Shown here: piece after piece, positions 8,479 to 16,101 of the stretch
Layout: every line of letters starts with the position of its first letter
How positions within the stretch are numbered: the first letter of the stretch is position 1
DNA from: Candidatus Dojkabacteria bacterium
Lineage (GTDB): Bacteria; Patescibacteriota; Dojkabacteria; J137
NCBI GenBank assembly: GCA_003694175.1
Contig: RFKV01000056.1
Location: forward strand, 1-24,734
Direction of reading: 5' to 3'
Length of the DNA: 24,734 nucleotides
Notes under the pieces: model-generated
The model's database searches: none
The model's input: only the letters and a program-made list of their open reading frames with translations
What the model was told of the DNA's origin: nothing
Program-made: the position numbers and the translations under genes

Positions 8479-8886
8479 ATGAAAAAAGTAATGGCGATTG
8501 CTTTGAGTCTGACGACAGTTTCATTGGTGATTTTCTTCCTGATTAATTTTACACAAAATCAATACCCCATAGAAGGGAATTCACAACAGATGGACAGTAC
8601 GCAGGTAGGAGACTCTACCCAAAAAAAAAGTGAAAAAGCAGAGGATTACAACTTCAGAGAGAGCCAAAAGATCAACGAAGATAACGACAATTTAAATCAA
8701 TCTGATTTTGGCTCGGACAATAATCGATGTATAATCATAATAGACCAAAACAAATACGATGTTTCAAATCTTAAATACACACACACTGGAGGAAACATTT
8801 TCAAATGTGGACAAGATATGACCAAAGAATTTGAACAAAAACATCGTCTAAACTTAAAAATGATTGAAAAATATAAAGTTAAGTGA
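8479..8886 (+). CDS. Membrane-anchored cytochrome b5-like heme protein
   Basis: Small protein of 135 residues: an N-terminal helix at 5-24, a polar, low-complexity linker rich in Asp, Asn, Ser and Gln to about residue 82, then a compact cytochrome b5-like domain. The domain shows the family order: a CIIII strand, then N-K-YDVSNL, then HTGG (usually HPGG) with the first presumed heme ligand His102, then CGQDMTKEFEQKH ending in the presumed second ligand His122. Small bacterial b5 domains carry the same C-G-x-D-x-T-x-x-F-x-x-x-H pattern. The loop between the histidines is about three residues shorter than usual, and the protein ends shortly after the second ligand. It probably lies outside the membrane. 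An electron-transfer role is inferred; no redox partner is nearby. The next gene starts one base after this stop, so the two are likely co-transcribed. Confidence 0.75.
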   Translation: MKKVMAIALSLTTVSLVIFFLINFTQNQYPIEGNSQQMDSTQVGDSTQKKSEKAEDYNFRESQKINEDNDNLNQSDFGSDNNRCIIIIDQNKYDVSNLKYTHTGGNIFKCGQDMTKEFEQKHRLNLKMIEKYKVK

Positions 8887-8887
8887 T

Positions 8888-9994
8888 ATGGAACCCGTTC
8901 CTGTACCTAAAAATGTTATTGACGCTGAATTTAAGCTTTTTGGCAGTTTCACTGTAAGCCAATTTCTGAAAATATTGGCGGGGGGACTTATTTCATTGGT
9001 GATTTTTTTTGTAGAAATAAACATATTGATTAAAGCTCCGATTATGCTATTAAGCATCGGTGTTGGCTTTCTTATGGCTTGGGTTCCTAGATTTAGCTTT
9101 TTGTTTTGGGGCTTTGTCAAAGCAATATTTATATCTCCTAGATACGTGTGGACAAGAGAAGGATACGTACCAGAGATTCTTATGGAACCACAAAAAACAA
9201 AAAAGTATGAAGATCTAAAGGTTTCTGTTTCTAAAAGTACTAAAAAAGTCGACATAAACAGTCTACCTCTTGCGGAAATTCTCTCTCAAGGATCAAAGGT
9301 AAAAACCTCTGCGAAAGATCCAAGTACTGATTTACTTAGCAACGATCCTCTCGAAATTAGTTATCTGTCTCCAGGTTCTTCAGAAATTATCAATAAATAC
9401 TTCGAACAATACCAAAAAAATGAAGAAGCTAAAGAGAGTTTAAATAATAAAAATCTGAATACAAACACACAATCTTTAAGCGACAGAACATCAGGCGAAG
9501 CATCACTTATTAAAAAAAGGAAATTGCCAACAAATGCCAAAGAACTGGCAGCTGAAATAAAAAGGCTTAAGTTTGAACTTTTTAAACTTAAAAAAGATGC
9601 CAACTACACAGCTAACGAAAAAAAGATTATCGATCAAATAAATGAGCTATACAGAGAAATCAAACTTTTAATAAGTAAACAAGATACCAACAATCTACCA
9701 AATACTTCAATACAAAACCAAACTAAGACTAATAACACAGAAGGTAAAGAAGTATTTGGTATTGTTGTAAATAAAACTAATATTCCAGTAGGTGAATCTA
9801 AGGTGATTTTTATAAGTCAAAATGGTGAAAAAATCGAAACAATTACTGGGACTGATGGGAAATTTTCAACTCATAAAAAACTACCATTTGGAGAATATTC
9901 AGTCAGTATTGAAAAACCTGGTATGAAATTTCACAGCTATAAAATTACGATTGGAACCGAGGTACTACCCGCTTTTAAGTTTAGAGAAAGATGA
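8888..9994 (+). CDS. PrgI-domain protein with coiled coil and C-terminal beta domain
   Basis: Residues 1-100 are a PrgI domain, the small two-helix membrane protein of type IV secretion-like systems. The start VPVPKNVIDAEFKLFGSFTV, membrane segments at about 27-43 and 50-66, and ISPRYVWTREG are diagnostic. A long polar linker follows, then a charged predicted coiled coil at about 216-265, then a domain from about 287 with a beta pattern (FGIVVNKTNIPVGESKV, TGTDGKF, LPFGEYSVSIEKPG) like carboxypeptidase regulatory or SpaA-type folds. I chose ATG 8888 because PrgI proteins begin at this point; an upstream TTG at 8864 in the same frame would overlap the previous gene. PrgI usually sits beside a VirB4 ATPase; here a tRNA and secG follow. 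The protein may be a membrane scaffold whose tail binds a partner. Domain call is good, function unknown. Confidence 0.82.
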   Translation: MEPVPVPKNVIDAEFKLFGSFTVSQFLKILAGGLISLVIFFVEINILIKAPIMLLSIGVGFLMAWVPRFSFLFWGFVKAIFISPRYVWTREGYVPEILMEPQKTKKYEDLKVSVSKSTKKVDINSLPLAEILSQGSKVKTSAKDPSTDLLSNDPLEISYLSPGSSEIINKYFEQYQKNEEAKESLNNKNLNTNTQSLSDRTSGEASLIKKRKLPTNAKELAAEIKRLKFELFKLKKDANYTANEKKIIDQINELYREIKLLISKQDTNNLPNTSIQNQTKTNNTEGKEVFGIVVNKTNIPVGESKVIFISQNGEKIETITGTDGKFSTHKKLPFGEYSVSIEKPGMKFHSYKITIGTEVLPAFKFRER

Positions 9995-10005
9995 TCTTTA
10001 AAATC

Positions 10006-10014
10006 TGATATAAT
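10006..10014 (+). promoter_or_regulatory. Extended -10 promoter for tRNA-Leu
   Basis: TGATATAAT is a TGn-extended perfect TATAAT. The predicted start is near 10021, nine bases ahead of the tRNA 5' end. It lies just after the stop of the PrgI gene. Confidence 0.55.
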
Positions 10015-10029
10015 TTTGAGGAAATAAGT

Positions 10030-10112
10030 GCCGAAGTGGTGGAATGGTAGACACTGCGGACTTAAAATCCGTTGCTCGATGGAGCGTGAGGGTTCGAGTC
10101 CCTCCTTCGGTA
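10030..10112 (+). tRNA. tRNA-Leu (anticodon UAA)
   Basis: Class II tRNA of 83 bases without an encoded CCA. The acceptor stem pairs GCCGAAG (10030-10036) with CTTCGGT (10105-10111), so the first pair is G-U; the discriminator is A, as expected for leucine. The anticodon stem encloses the loop CTTAAAA, giving anticodon UAA for UUA and UUG. A long variable arm (GCTC-GATG-GAGC) and a T arm with stem GAGGG/CCCTC around TTCGAGT are complete. The downstream T-rich stretch may end transcription or form the leader of secG. Confidence 0.96.
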
Positions 10113-10136
10113 TGATTTATTTTTGTTTTGTTCATT

Positions 10137-10364
10137 ATGAGAAATATCGTTAAGTTATTAATTGTAGTGGTAGGTTTTGCTTTAGTCACATCTATATTGC
10201 TACAAAACAAAAGCGGAGGTTTAGGAGCGGTGTTTGGCGGATCATCCGGAGGGGAAACCTATAGATCAAAAAGAGGTTTAGAAAGATTTTTACAAAATTC
10301 CTCTATAATTCTAGCAGTGATTTTTGCACTGCTTTCCTTAGCTTTCTTTGTGGTTGAAGATTAA
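10137..10364 (+). CDS. secG: Preprotein translocase subunit SecG
   Basis: Small auxiliary subunit of the SecYEG channel that exports unfolded proteins. 75 residues: membrane helix at about 4-23, the conserved LLQNKSGGLGAVFGGSS loop, a short polar stretch, and a second helix at about 50-71. This two-helix layout around the Gly-rich loop is the family signature. I chose ATG 10137 over the in-frame TTG at 10128 because MRNIVKLL gives the normal SecG start. It is 24 bases after the tRNA and nine bases before the solute-binding protein, so it is probably transcribed with both or from an element at the tRNA end. Its products lie in the same export pathway as LepB and FKBP upstream. Confidence 0.93.
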   Translation: MRNIVKLLIVVVGFALVTSILLQNKSGGLGAVFGGSSGGETYRSKRGLERFLQNSSIILAVIFALLSLAFFVVED

Positions 10365-10373
10365 TAATTTGGC

Positions 10374-12320
10374 GTGTCCAAGTTTTTACTATTACTTGAG
10401 AAACTATTTTATTTAGCTAGAGATTTCCTTTGGAGCTATCCTGACCTGTTCTTAGGTAGAGAGTCGCTAGTTTTTCGTTTATCAAAAATCTACAAAAAAC
10501 TTATACCCTTATCCCATATTTTAGTTTCATTTTCCCTGACCATCCTAATCATTAGCTTTATAACGTCAACTCCCTTAAGATTATATATCACGTTAAACAG
10601 AGAAAAGACACTAGTTGAAGGTGTAATAACTGGTGCTAATGAATTTGGTGAGACAAATAAAATTACTAGCATAAATCCCATCATTTCTTCAAGCCTTCAA
10701 GCAGAAAGAGACATCGTAGAATTGATTTATGAGCCACTGCTTAAGGTTGTATTTAAGGCACAACCTGGGGATAAGTTTGATCAGGAGTTTAGACTATACT
10801 TGGCAAAAGAAATAAATACGTTTGCAACAGGTGCGGAATATCAAATAGTACTTAGAGACGATGTATATTGGCATGATGGAACTAAATTTTCAGTTGATGA
10901 TGTCATAGCAACTTTTGACCTGGTTGCATCACTATCAACCCCAAATGCAAACTCACAAGTATTATCGCAGATGTTATGGGAACCTGTTGGAAACAGTATA
11001 AGGATATGCACAAAAGTAACTCAACAATCAAAGTCTTGCAGCGAACCAGGAGAAAAACCCTTTTTCTCAAATTTTTTGGAACTGATTTCCGTCAAAATAT
11101 TACCGAAACATAAAATTGGCGATATAAACAGAGCAAATTTTGATAGCAGTATACCTGAGATATTTAGGTCACCTATCGGAACTGGCCCATACAAGTTTTC
11201 AGGCGTGAGCGAAAATAGCGTGAATTTGACGTATAACGATCTTTATTATCAAAAAGATTTCAAACCCGGCATCAAAAGTATCCAGTTCAAATTTTTTAAG
11301 TCGATTGAAAAAGCCTTAAATGCACTCAAAGCTTCCGAAATACATTCATTCGCAACTCCATCGTCAGAATTTAAGAGAGAGATGTCATCATTTCCGAATA
11401 TTTCCCTAAACGTAAGTCCCGTATTATATAACCAGTATTGGGCTATCTATATAAATCTCAGGAAAGATCCTCTAGGCAACCCTATTGGCTCTAAAGCGCT
11501 GCAGGACCCTAAAGTTCGCCAAGCATTACATTATGCGTTGAATCGTGAAGAAATGATTAGCATATCAATGGATTCTCTGGGTAAACCTGCTAGCGGTCCT
11601 ATACCTTCAATCTCTTCATTTTTCAACCCTGAGGTGGATTTTAGTGAGTACAACATCAAAAAAGCTGAAGAACTTTTAGATGAAGCAGGTTGGTATAGAT
11701 TTAGTACAAATAAGTATAGGGTGAATGAAGCAGGAGAGGAACTATATTTCAAACTCTATTTTGTAGATTCTATAGACAGAAGAAATCTTGCAAACTACAT
11801 AAAAATTGCATATGAAAGAGTGGGAATAAAAGTGGATATATCAAGCAATGAGAGGTCTTTTGGATTAACTCTACAAGAGCTCAACAGTCAATACTTAAAT
11901 AAGGGCCTTTTTGATGCAGTAATCTATGGAGTTTCTACTTTTATTGATCCTGATAGATTTGAACTTTTTCATTCTTCTCAATCAAAGTATCCCGGTCTAA
12001 ACATTTCTGGATACATAAGTTCAGAAGTTTCAAAAGTAGTTGGTCAAAAAAATGGAAAAAAAGATGTAGTAGACGTTCCGAAGGTAGACAAAATTTTGGA
12101 GGAGGCCAGATCATTAGATCCCGTTGAACTGTATAATATCAGAAAGGATAGGTATTACGAATTTCAAAAAATTTTACATAAAGATATGCCTTTAGTGTTT
12201 CTGTTTCATCCACAGTTTATTTACTATACCAACAAAAAAGTTGTAAACGTAAACTTATCAAGAGTAAACTCAATAGAAGAGCGCTTTTTAAATATTTCTG
12301 ATTTCATATTAGTGGAGTGA
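10374..12320 (+). CDS. Membrane-anchored family 5 solute-binding protein
   Basis: Extracytoplasmic binding protein of the peptide/nickel ABC transporter family 5 type. A cytosolic N-terminus of about 44 residues precedes one membrane helix at about 45-65, so the protein is anchored by a helix rather than by a lipobox. The ligand-binding body follows. Visible family blocks are LVEGVI, the SINPIISSS...DIVELIYEPLLKV opening, the DVYWHDGTKFSVDDVIATFDLV motif, the PIGTGPYKF turn, and the DPKVRQALHYALNREEMI block near the hinge. At 648 residues it is longer than the usual 530 because of the N-terminal extension. The GTG start is nine bases after secG. The stop overlaps the next start as GTGA, indicating translational coupling with methionine aminopeptidase. 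No permease or ATPase gene is adjacent, so the substrate, probably a peptide, is inferred. Confidence 0.88.
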   Translation: MSKFLLLLEKLFYLARDFLWSYPDLFLGRESLVFRLSKIYKKLIPLSHILVSFSLTILIISFITSTPLRLYITLNREKTLVEGVITGANEFGETNKITSINPIISSSLQAERDIVELIYEPLLKVVFKAQPGDKFDQEFRLYLAKEINTFATGAEYQIVLRDDVYWHDGTKFSVDDVIATFDLVASLSTPNANSQVLSQMLWEPVGNSIRICTKVTQQSKSCSEPGEKPFFSNFLELISVKILPKHKIGDINRANFDSSIPEIFRSPIGTGPYKFSGVSENSVNLTYNDLYYQKDFKPGIKSIQFKFFKSIEKALNALKASEIHSFATPSSEFKREMSSFPNISLNVSPVLYNQYWAIYINLRKDPLGNPIGSKALQDPKVRQALHYALNREEMISISMDSLGKPASGPIPSISSFFNPEVDFSEYNIKKAEELLDEAGWYRFSTNKYRVNEAGEELYFKLYFVDSIDRRNLANYIKIAYERVGIKVDISSNERSFGLTLQELNSQYLNKGLFDAVIYGVSTFIDPDRFELFHSSQSKYPGLNISGYISSEVSKVVGQKNGKKDVVDVPKVDKILEEARSLDPVELYNIRKDRYYEFQKILHKDMPLVFLFHPQFIYYTNKKVVNVNLSRVNSIEERFLNISDFILVE

Positions 12321-13081
12321 TATCAGTAATTAAAGATAGACAAGACTATAACAATCTAATACAAGCATGCGAGATATCAAAAAAGATACTAAGGGTAGTA
12401 GTTTCACAAGTTAAAGAAGGAAACACTCCTTTTGAAATAAACGAACTGACAAAAAGTCTTTGTAAACAATATAATTGCAAGCCAGCGTTCTTTGGCGTTA
12501 AAGGTCCTAAGGGCCCTTTCCCAGGATACCTCTGTATTTCAACCAACGATGAAGTTTTACACGGGGTTCCTCTCTCGAAGAGGGAGTTTAAATCTGGCGA
12601 TGTTGTAAAAGTTGACTTTGGATTATATGCCTATGGTATGTATACAGACCATTGTGTTAACGTAATTGTTGGTGATGTTTCCGAGCAAGTTAAGAAACTT
12701 GTTGAGATCTCAAAGTTGTGTATTGAAAAAGGTATAGAAAATGCCATTTCAGGAGGATGGACAGGTGATATTTCAAATGCAATGGAAACTGTCTGTAAAT
12801 TATCAAAAGTAGACTTCGTTAAAACTTTTTGTGGTCACGGCATAGGTAAAAAATTACACATGGATCCAGAAGTACTAACATATGGTGAAAGAGGAACTGG
12901 AACCAAACTTATTGAAGGCATGGTTTTAACGATTGAAAATCAGATCACATCAGGATCTGCAGACCTCTACTTAGACAAAGACGGGTGGACCCTAAAAACT
13001 AAAGACGGAAGCTTAGCATTTATGACAGAACACATGATAATTATCCGAAAAAAACAAGCTGAAGTACTAACTAGAATTTGA
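12317..13081 (+). CDS. map: Type I methionine aminopeptidase
   Basis: Removes the initiator methionine from new cytosolic proteins. All metal ligands are visible: Asp100 and Asp111 (VKVDFGLYAYGMYTD), His174 (FCGHGIG), Glu207 (TIENQI) and Glu238 (MTEHMI). The substrate-contacting histidines are present as His82 (DEVLHGVP) and His181 (LHMDPEVL). At 254 residues it is the short single-domain type without an N-terminal extension. The usual IEPM reads IENQ and the final block reads FMTEHMI, both mild changes. It starts with GTG overlapping the stop of the solute-binding protein, with GGAG close upstream on a very short spacing. It ends 54 bases before the convergent VanW-family gene. Identity is certain. 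Confidence 0.96.
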   Translation: MISVIKDRQDYNNLIQACEISKKILRVVVSQVKEGNTPFEINELTKSLCKQYNCKPAFFGVKGPKGPFPGYLCISTNDEVLHGVPLSKREFKSGDVVKVDFGLYAYGMYTDHCVNVIVGDVSEQVKKLVEISKLCIEKGIENAISGGWTGDISNAMETVCKLSKVDFVKTFCGHGIGKKLHMDPEVLTYGERGTGTKLIEGMVLTIENQITSGSADLYLDKDGWTLKTKDGSLAFMTEHMIIIRKKQAEVLTRI

Positions 13082-13135
13082 CAATGCTCTAACTGCAAAA
13101 TCATAATAGAATTTCACAAAAAAGAAAAAAACTTT

Positions 13136-14809
13136 TCAAAACCTTGCAGCCGTATAGTGACTGTAAAAGATGTCTTCGGCAATTAACTCTCCTGCTTCAT
13201 AAACTTTTCTTAAAAATGATCCTTTAAATCTCCCATATCCAAAATCATCCCACTTTTTCCAATCTAACAACTCTACTTTCCTTTCAGGCTGTTGAGAACT
13301 TGTTAAAACACTTACTCTTTTATACTCATAACCATTTTCTTGCCATCTATCAACTTTTAGCATAATTGGAAACTTTGTATTATTTATAAATTTCAAATCA
13401 ATCTTAGGATGTGTTTGATACGCGGCATCTACTAGATTTAGTGGATAAGGCCATTCATAGGATGGCACATTTATTGAATGCCACCATCTTTCTGTTATTA
13501 GTAAGCCACTTTCTAAAGCTGCCCTAAATATTGTGGTTGAAGAGTTGCAAATACCAAAATCTATTGGCTTGTGGCTTTTTGTTACCCAACCACCATTGAC
13601 AAATGTGGGTCTAAGGGCATTGAAAAATGAGAATTCTTCTCCAGGCTCAACCACAAAACCGTTTATTTCGTCAAGACCTATACGAGCACTGACCATCGAT
13701 GGATTGATTACTACTACACCATTGTTTTGGTTAAAAACTGAAATCCTCGTTTCTCCAAAACCTAAAACCTTGGTGAAGTCATACACCTTTAGATTTGGAT
13801 TGTTGTACCATTCCGGGTACTTTTCTTCCAGTGAAATAAATTGATAAGCGTTTTTTGAGTTTAGATAAGCCAGTATTACATCAACTGTAAGATCACTGGA
13901 TAGATACACACCTTTGGAAAAATTTCTAAATACATAAACTTTTCCGTTATCATATCTTACGTCTCCTGGATCAAAAGGTTTCACTATCCTCTGTACTGAG
14001 TCTCGTATTAACGAATCTAATAGCTCTTTATTGTACATTAGCCACACATCATGCTGTGGGTTGTAGTCAAGCGAGGCCAGAATTTGGTCTTTTGAATCTA
14101 GGAAATATAATTGCTGTTGTAAATTTGATATACCATTTAAATAAATCTTACAATAAAAGTACAAATTGCTAATAAATTCATTTGTTCCCAAATAAATGGT
14201 TATATTTCCTTTAGATGCTATAAATTTTTTAATTTGAGAATTTATCGAGTAGATCTCATCTGGACTTACGTAATAACTATCTTTTCCACAGTTTTTGATA
14301 TTACCATTAGCATCAATATATGGTGCATTTGATAATTCAGTTGTTAAGTTTAACTTAGGCAGTAGATCATTTATATCAACAAATAACAAAGAATTGATTA
14401 ATTCGTTTAAGCGAGCTTTATCAAATAAATTCAAAAATTCAAATAAAGTTTTAATAAAATTACCTTTACCAAAATTTTTTAGTTTTTCTACGTCAACACT
14501 AAACTTAATGTCGGCAATATTGAGAAATTTATCTTCCCCATATACTCTGAACCTAAACTCATTAGAACCTGCTAAATTGGTAGTCAGAACTAAATCAACT
14601 AAATTAGCCCCATCCAAAGTATCTATATCCATTAAGGATAAGTCACGACCATAGATTTTAATCCCGGGAGGCAGCTTATTTTTTAACGCAATGTTTGAAA
14701 TCCCAAATATTGTTGCAGAAACCAGTAGAAAAGCAAATGCAAAAACAATAAGTGTAGATAAAACAAAATTAAGTAAGCTATCTTTTCTTTTTTTTCTATT
14801 TCTAAACAT
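13136..14809 (-). CDS. VanW-family surface protein
   Basis: Membrane-anchored extracellular protein of 557 residues. A basic start is followed by a membrane helix at about 12-36, then the exported part. An N-terminal region (from LPPGIKIYGRDLSLMD) resembles the domain that precedes VanW in Gram-positive and CPR proteins and may bind peptidoglycan. The VanW domain lies at about 350-510. Its blocks are INGFVVEPGEEFSFFN, ICNSSTTIFRAALESGLLITERWWHS, VDAAYQTHPKIDLKFINNT and PIMLKVDRW. The usual GGGxCQxSTTL reads FGICNSSTTIF, so the Cys is kept but the Gln is lost. The C-terminal end has RKVYEAGELIAEDIFYS, common in the family. VanW function is not established; it is often near cell-wall genes. The ATG at 14809 is divergent from the second PGK homologue. 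Confidence 0.87.
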   Translation of the reverse strand: MFRNRKKRKDSLLNFVLSTLIVFAFAFLLVSATIFGISNIALKNKLPPGIKIYGRDLSLMDIDTLDGANLVDLVLTTNLAGSNEFRFRVYGEDKFLNIADIKFSVDVEKLKNFGKGNFIKTLFEFLNLFDKARLNELINSLLFVDINDLLPKLNLTTELSNAPYIDANGNIKNCGKDSYYVSPDEIYSINSQIKKFIASKGNITIYLGTNEFISNLYFYCKIYLNGISNLQQQLYFLDSKDQILASLDYNPQHDVWLMYNKELLDSLIRDSVQRIVKPFDPGDVRYDNGKVYVFRNFSKGVYLSSDLTVDVILAYLNSKNAYQFISLEEKYPEWYNNPNLKVYDFTKVLGFGETRISVFNQNNGVVVINPSMVSARIGLDEINGFVVEPGEEFSFFNALRPTFVNGGWVTKSHKPIDFGICNSSTTIFRAALESGLLITERWWHSINVPSYEWPYPLNLVDAAYQTHPKIDLKFINNTKFPIMLKVDRWQENGYEYKRVSVLTSSQQPERKVELLDWKKWDDFGYGRFKGSFLRKVYEAGELIAEDIFYSHYTAARF

Positions 14810-14861
14810 CTAAAATCCAACAAATACTCTCAATGAATCCTATGAAGTGTAAAACGTTTTT

Positions 14862-14891
14862 TTTATAATTTCAAATTATCACAATCTCCAA
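14862..14891 (-). promoter_or_regulatory. Possible promoter for the VanW-family gene
   Basis: Reading leftward on the minus strand, TTGGAG (14891-14886) and TATAAA (14867-14862) are 18 bases apart, with a predicted start near 14855 and a leader of about 46 bases. The match is moderate. Confidence 0.3.
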
Positions 14892-14929
14892 TTTAAGAAA
14901 TAAATTAGACTATACTAAACTGCTTATTA

Positions 14930-14938
14930 TGGTATAAT
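14930..14938 (+). promoter_or_regulatory. Extended -10 promoter giving a leaderless PGK-like mRNA
   Basis: TGGTATAAT is a perfect -10 hexamer (14933-14938) with the TGn extension. Counting seven bases from the end of the hexamer places the transcription start at about 14945, exactly the A of the PGK-like ATG. No Shine-Dalgarno sequence fits into the six bases between. The same TGGTATAAT motif drives the glycosyltransferase gene. Confidence 0.6.
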
Positions 14939-14944
14939 TCGGGC

Positions 14945-16072
14945 ATGAAGTTTTTAGGAGAAGATAAGATCAAAGACTGTACCGTCTTGGTGAGGACGAA
15001 TTTTGATATGGATCTTGATAATGGTACGGTCGTAGATAATACCCCAATCTTAGCAATCCTGCCTACTTTAGAATTTCTGATAAAAGGAAATAACAGGATA
15101 GTAATTTTATCGAGCCTGGGAGATTTTACTGGTGAGGCTAGAGATGAAAGTAGTCTCTTGCCAGTGAGATTCGAAATAGCTAGACAAATTGGAAAAACTG
15201 TCAAATTTGTTTCAGCAAGTAATCCAGTAAACTCAATAAAGTATATGGTTCCGACAGATGTTTTGCTGATCGAAAATCTTTTTTTTCACAATGAAGAGCT
15301 ACCGACGACGTCAGAAGAGCAAAGATTAAGTTTTTTTAAGCCTTTTTTGGATTTTTGTAATGTCTATATAGATGAAAGTTTTGGTGTAGATGAAAATTTG
15401 TCATCTGTGTCTTGGCTGAAAAAAAAGTTTAAAAACGTGTACTATGGGATTCAATACCAAAAAGAGCTAAAAGTATCTAAATCAATCAGTTCTTACCCAA
15501 GTCCCAAAATTGCAATATTAGGTGGTGAGTTGACAAGTTCTAAATTAAACCTAATGATTAGAAACACAGGTAAGTTCGATAAGTTTTTGCTTGGTGGTTT
15601 CCTTGCAAAAGCAATTATTGACTTCATTGAAAAAGGAAGTACTTTTGGGAGTTTCACTAATGAAATAGCACGTGTAGTAGAAAAAATACAAAACAAGGAA
15701 ATTGATGTTTTGCTACCAATTGATCACATCTGCACAGATACAAGTAACAATTCAGTTGAAGTTCAAACTCAATCTTGTCCAAATGAATATGAACCTAAAG
15801 ATATTGGGCCTAACACCCTAATTTTGTTTAGGGAAGTTATTGAAATGGCTGAAACAATTTTATGGTGCGGTCCTATGGGAGCATATAAAGATGAAAGATT
15901 TAACATTGGTACGGAAGCCATAGGCGAATATATTGCACTTTCTGCTTCAAGAAAGGCTAACAAAATAGCTTGTGGGAAAATTACCTTAGAATCTATATCA
16001 AAATTAAAGATAAAACATAAAAGATTCACACACCTTTCTCTAGCTGAAGACAAGTTCCTAGACCTAATTTGA
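14945..16072 (+). CDS. Phosphoglycerate kinase-fold protein, probable pseudoenzyme
   Basis: A full-length PGK fold of 375 residues, alignable end to end with PGK, but with the active site lost. RVDFNVP reads RTNFDMD (Asp and Asn exchanged); the DDTRI arginine is Pro (DNTPI); HLGRP reads SLGDF; ENxRF reads ENLFF; AHRAHAS reads VDENLSS; GGAKxxDK reads GGELTSSK; WNGPMGVFE reads WCGPMGAYK; GGGDT reads CGKIT; the C-terminal STGGGA reads SLAEDK. The structural words are kept (LPTLEFLI, LLIEN, DIGPNT, GPMGAY, GTEAIGEYIA). It therefore probably lacks PGK activity and may be a regulator, scaffold or binder of another ligand. The reading frame is intact and base usage is like its neighbours, so it is maintained rather than decaying. 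It is the only plus-strand gene between two minus-strand surface genes and has its own leaderless promoter. The normal pgk is at 2427-3638. Confidence 0.88.
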   Translation: MKFLGEDKIKDCTVLVRTNFDMDLDNGTVVDNTPILAILPTLEFLIKGNNRIVILSSLGDFTGEARDESSLLPVRFEIARQIGKTVKFVSASNPVNSIKYMVPTDVLLIENLFFHNEELPTTSEEQRLSFFKPFLDFCNVYIDESFGVDENLSSVSWLKKKFKNVYYGIQYQKELKVSKSISSYPSPKIAILGGELTSSKLNLMIRNTGKFDKFLLGGFLAKAIIDFIEKGSTFGSFTNEIARVVEKIQNKEIDVLLPIDHICTDTSNNSVEVQTQSCPNEYEPKDIGPNTLILFREVIEMAETILWCGPMGAYKDERFNIGTEAIGEYIALSASRKANKIACGKITLESISKLKIKHKRFTHLSLAEDKFLDLI

Positions 16073-16101
16073 TTTCTCAGTTATGGAACACAACACTGAC
16101 C

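Noticed and set aside
8336..8524. A 62-codon minus-strand frame over the start of the cytochrome b5-like gene
   Set aside because: No recognisable domain, no start signal, and it overlaps a better supported gene antisense.
8864..8887. TTG start for the PrgI protein eight codons upstream
   Set aside because: It overlaps the previous gene by 23 bases and the family alignment begins at MEPVPVPKN, so the ATG at 8888 is favoured.
9998..10210. A 70-codon minus-strand frame across the tRNA
   Set aside because: Its middle part is the translation of the tRNA-Leu complement, a well-known false protein, and it overlaps the real secG.
13082..13135. A bidirectional terminator between map and the VanW-family gene
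   Set aside because: A-rich spacer with no stable hairpin visible.
14945..16072. That the second PGK is a decaying pseudogene
   Set aside because: The frame is uninterrupted for 375 codons, the structural core is conserved and a strong promoter is present.
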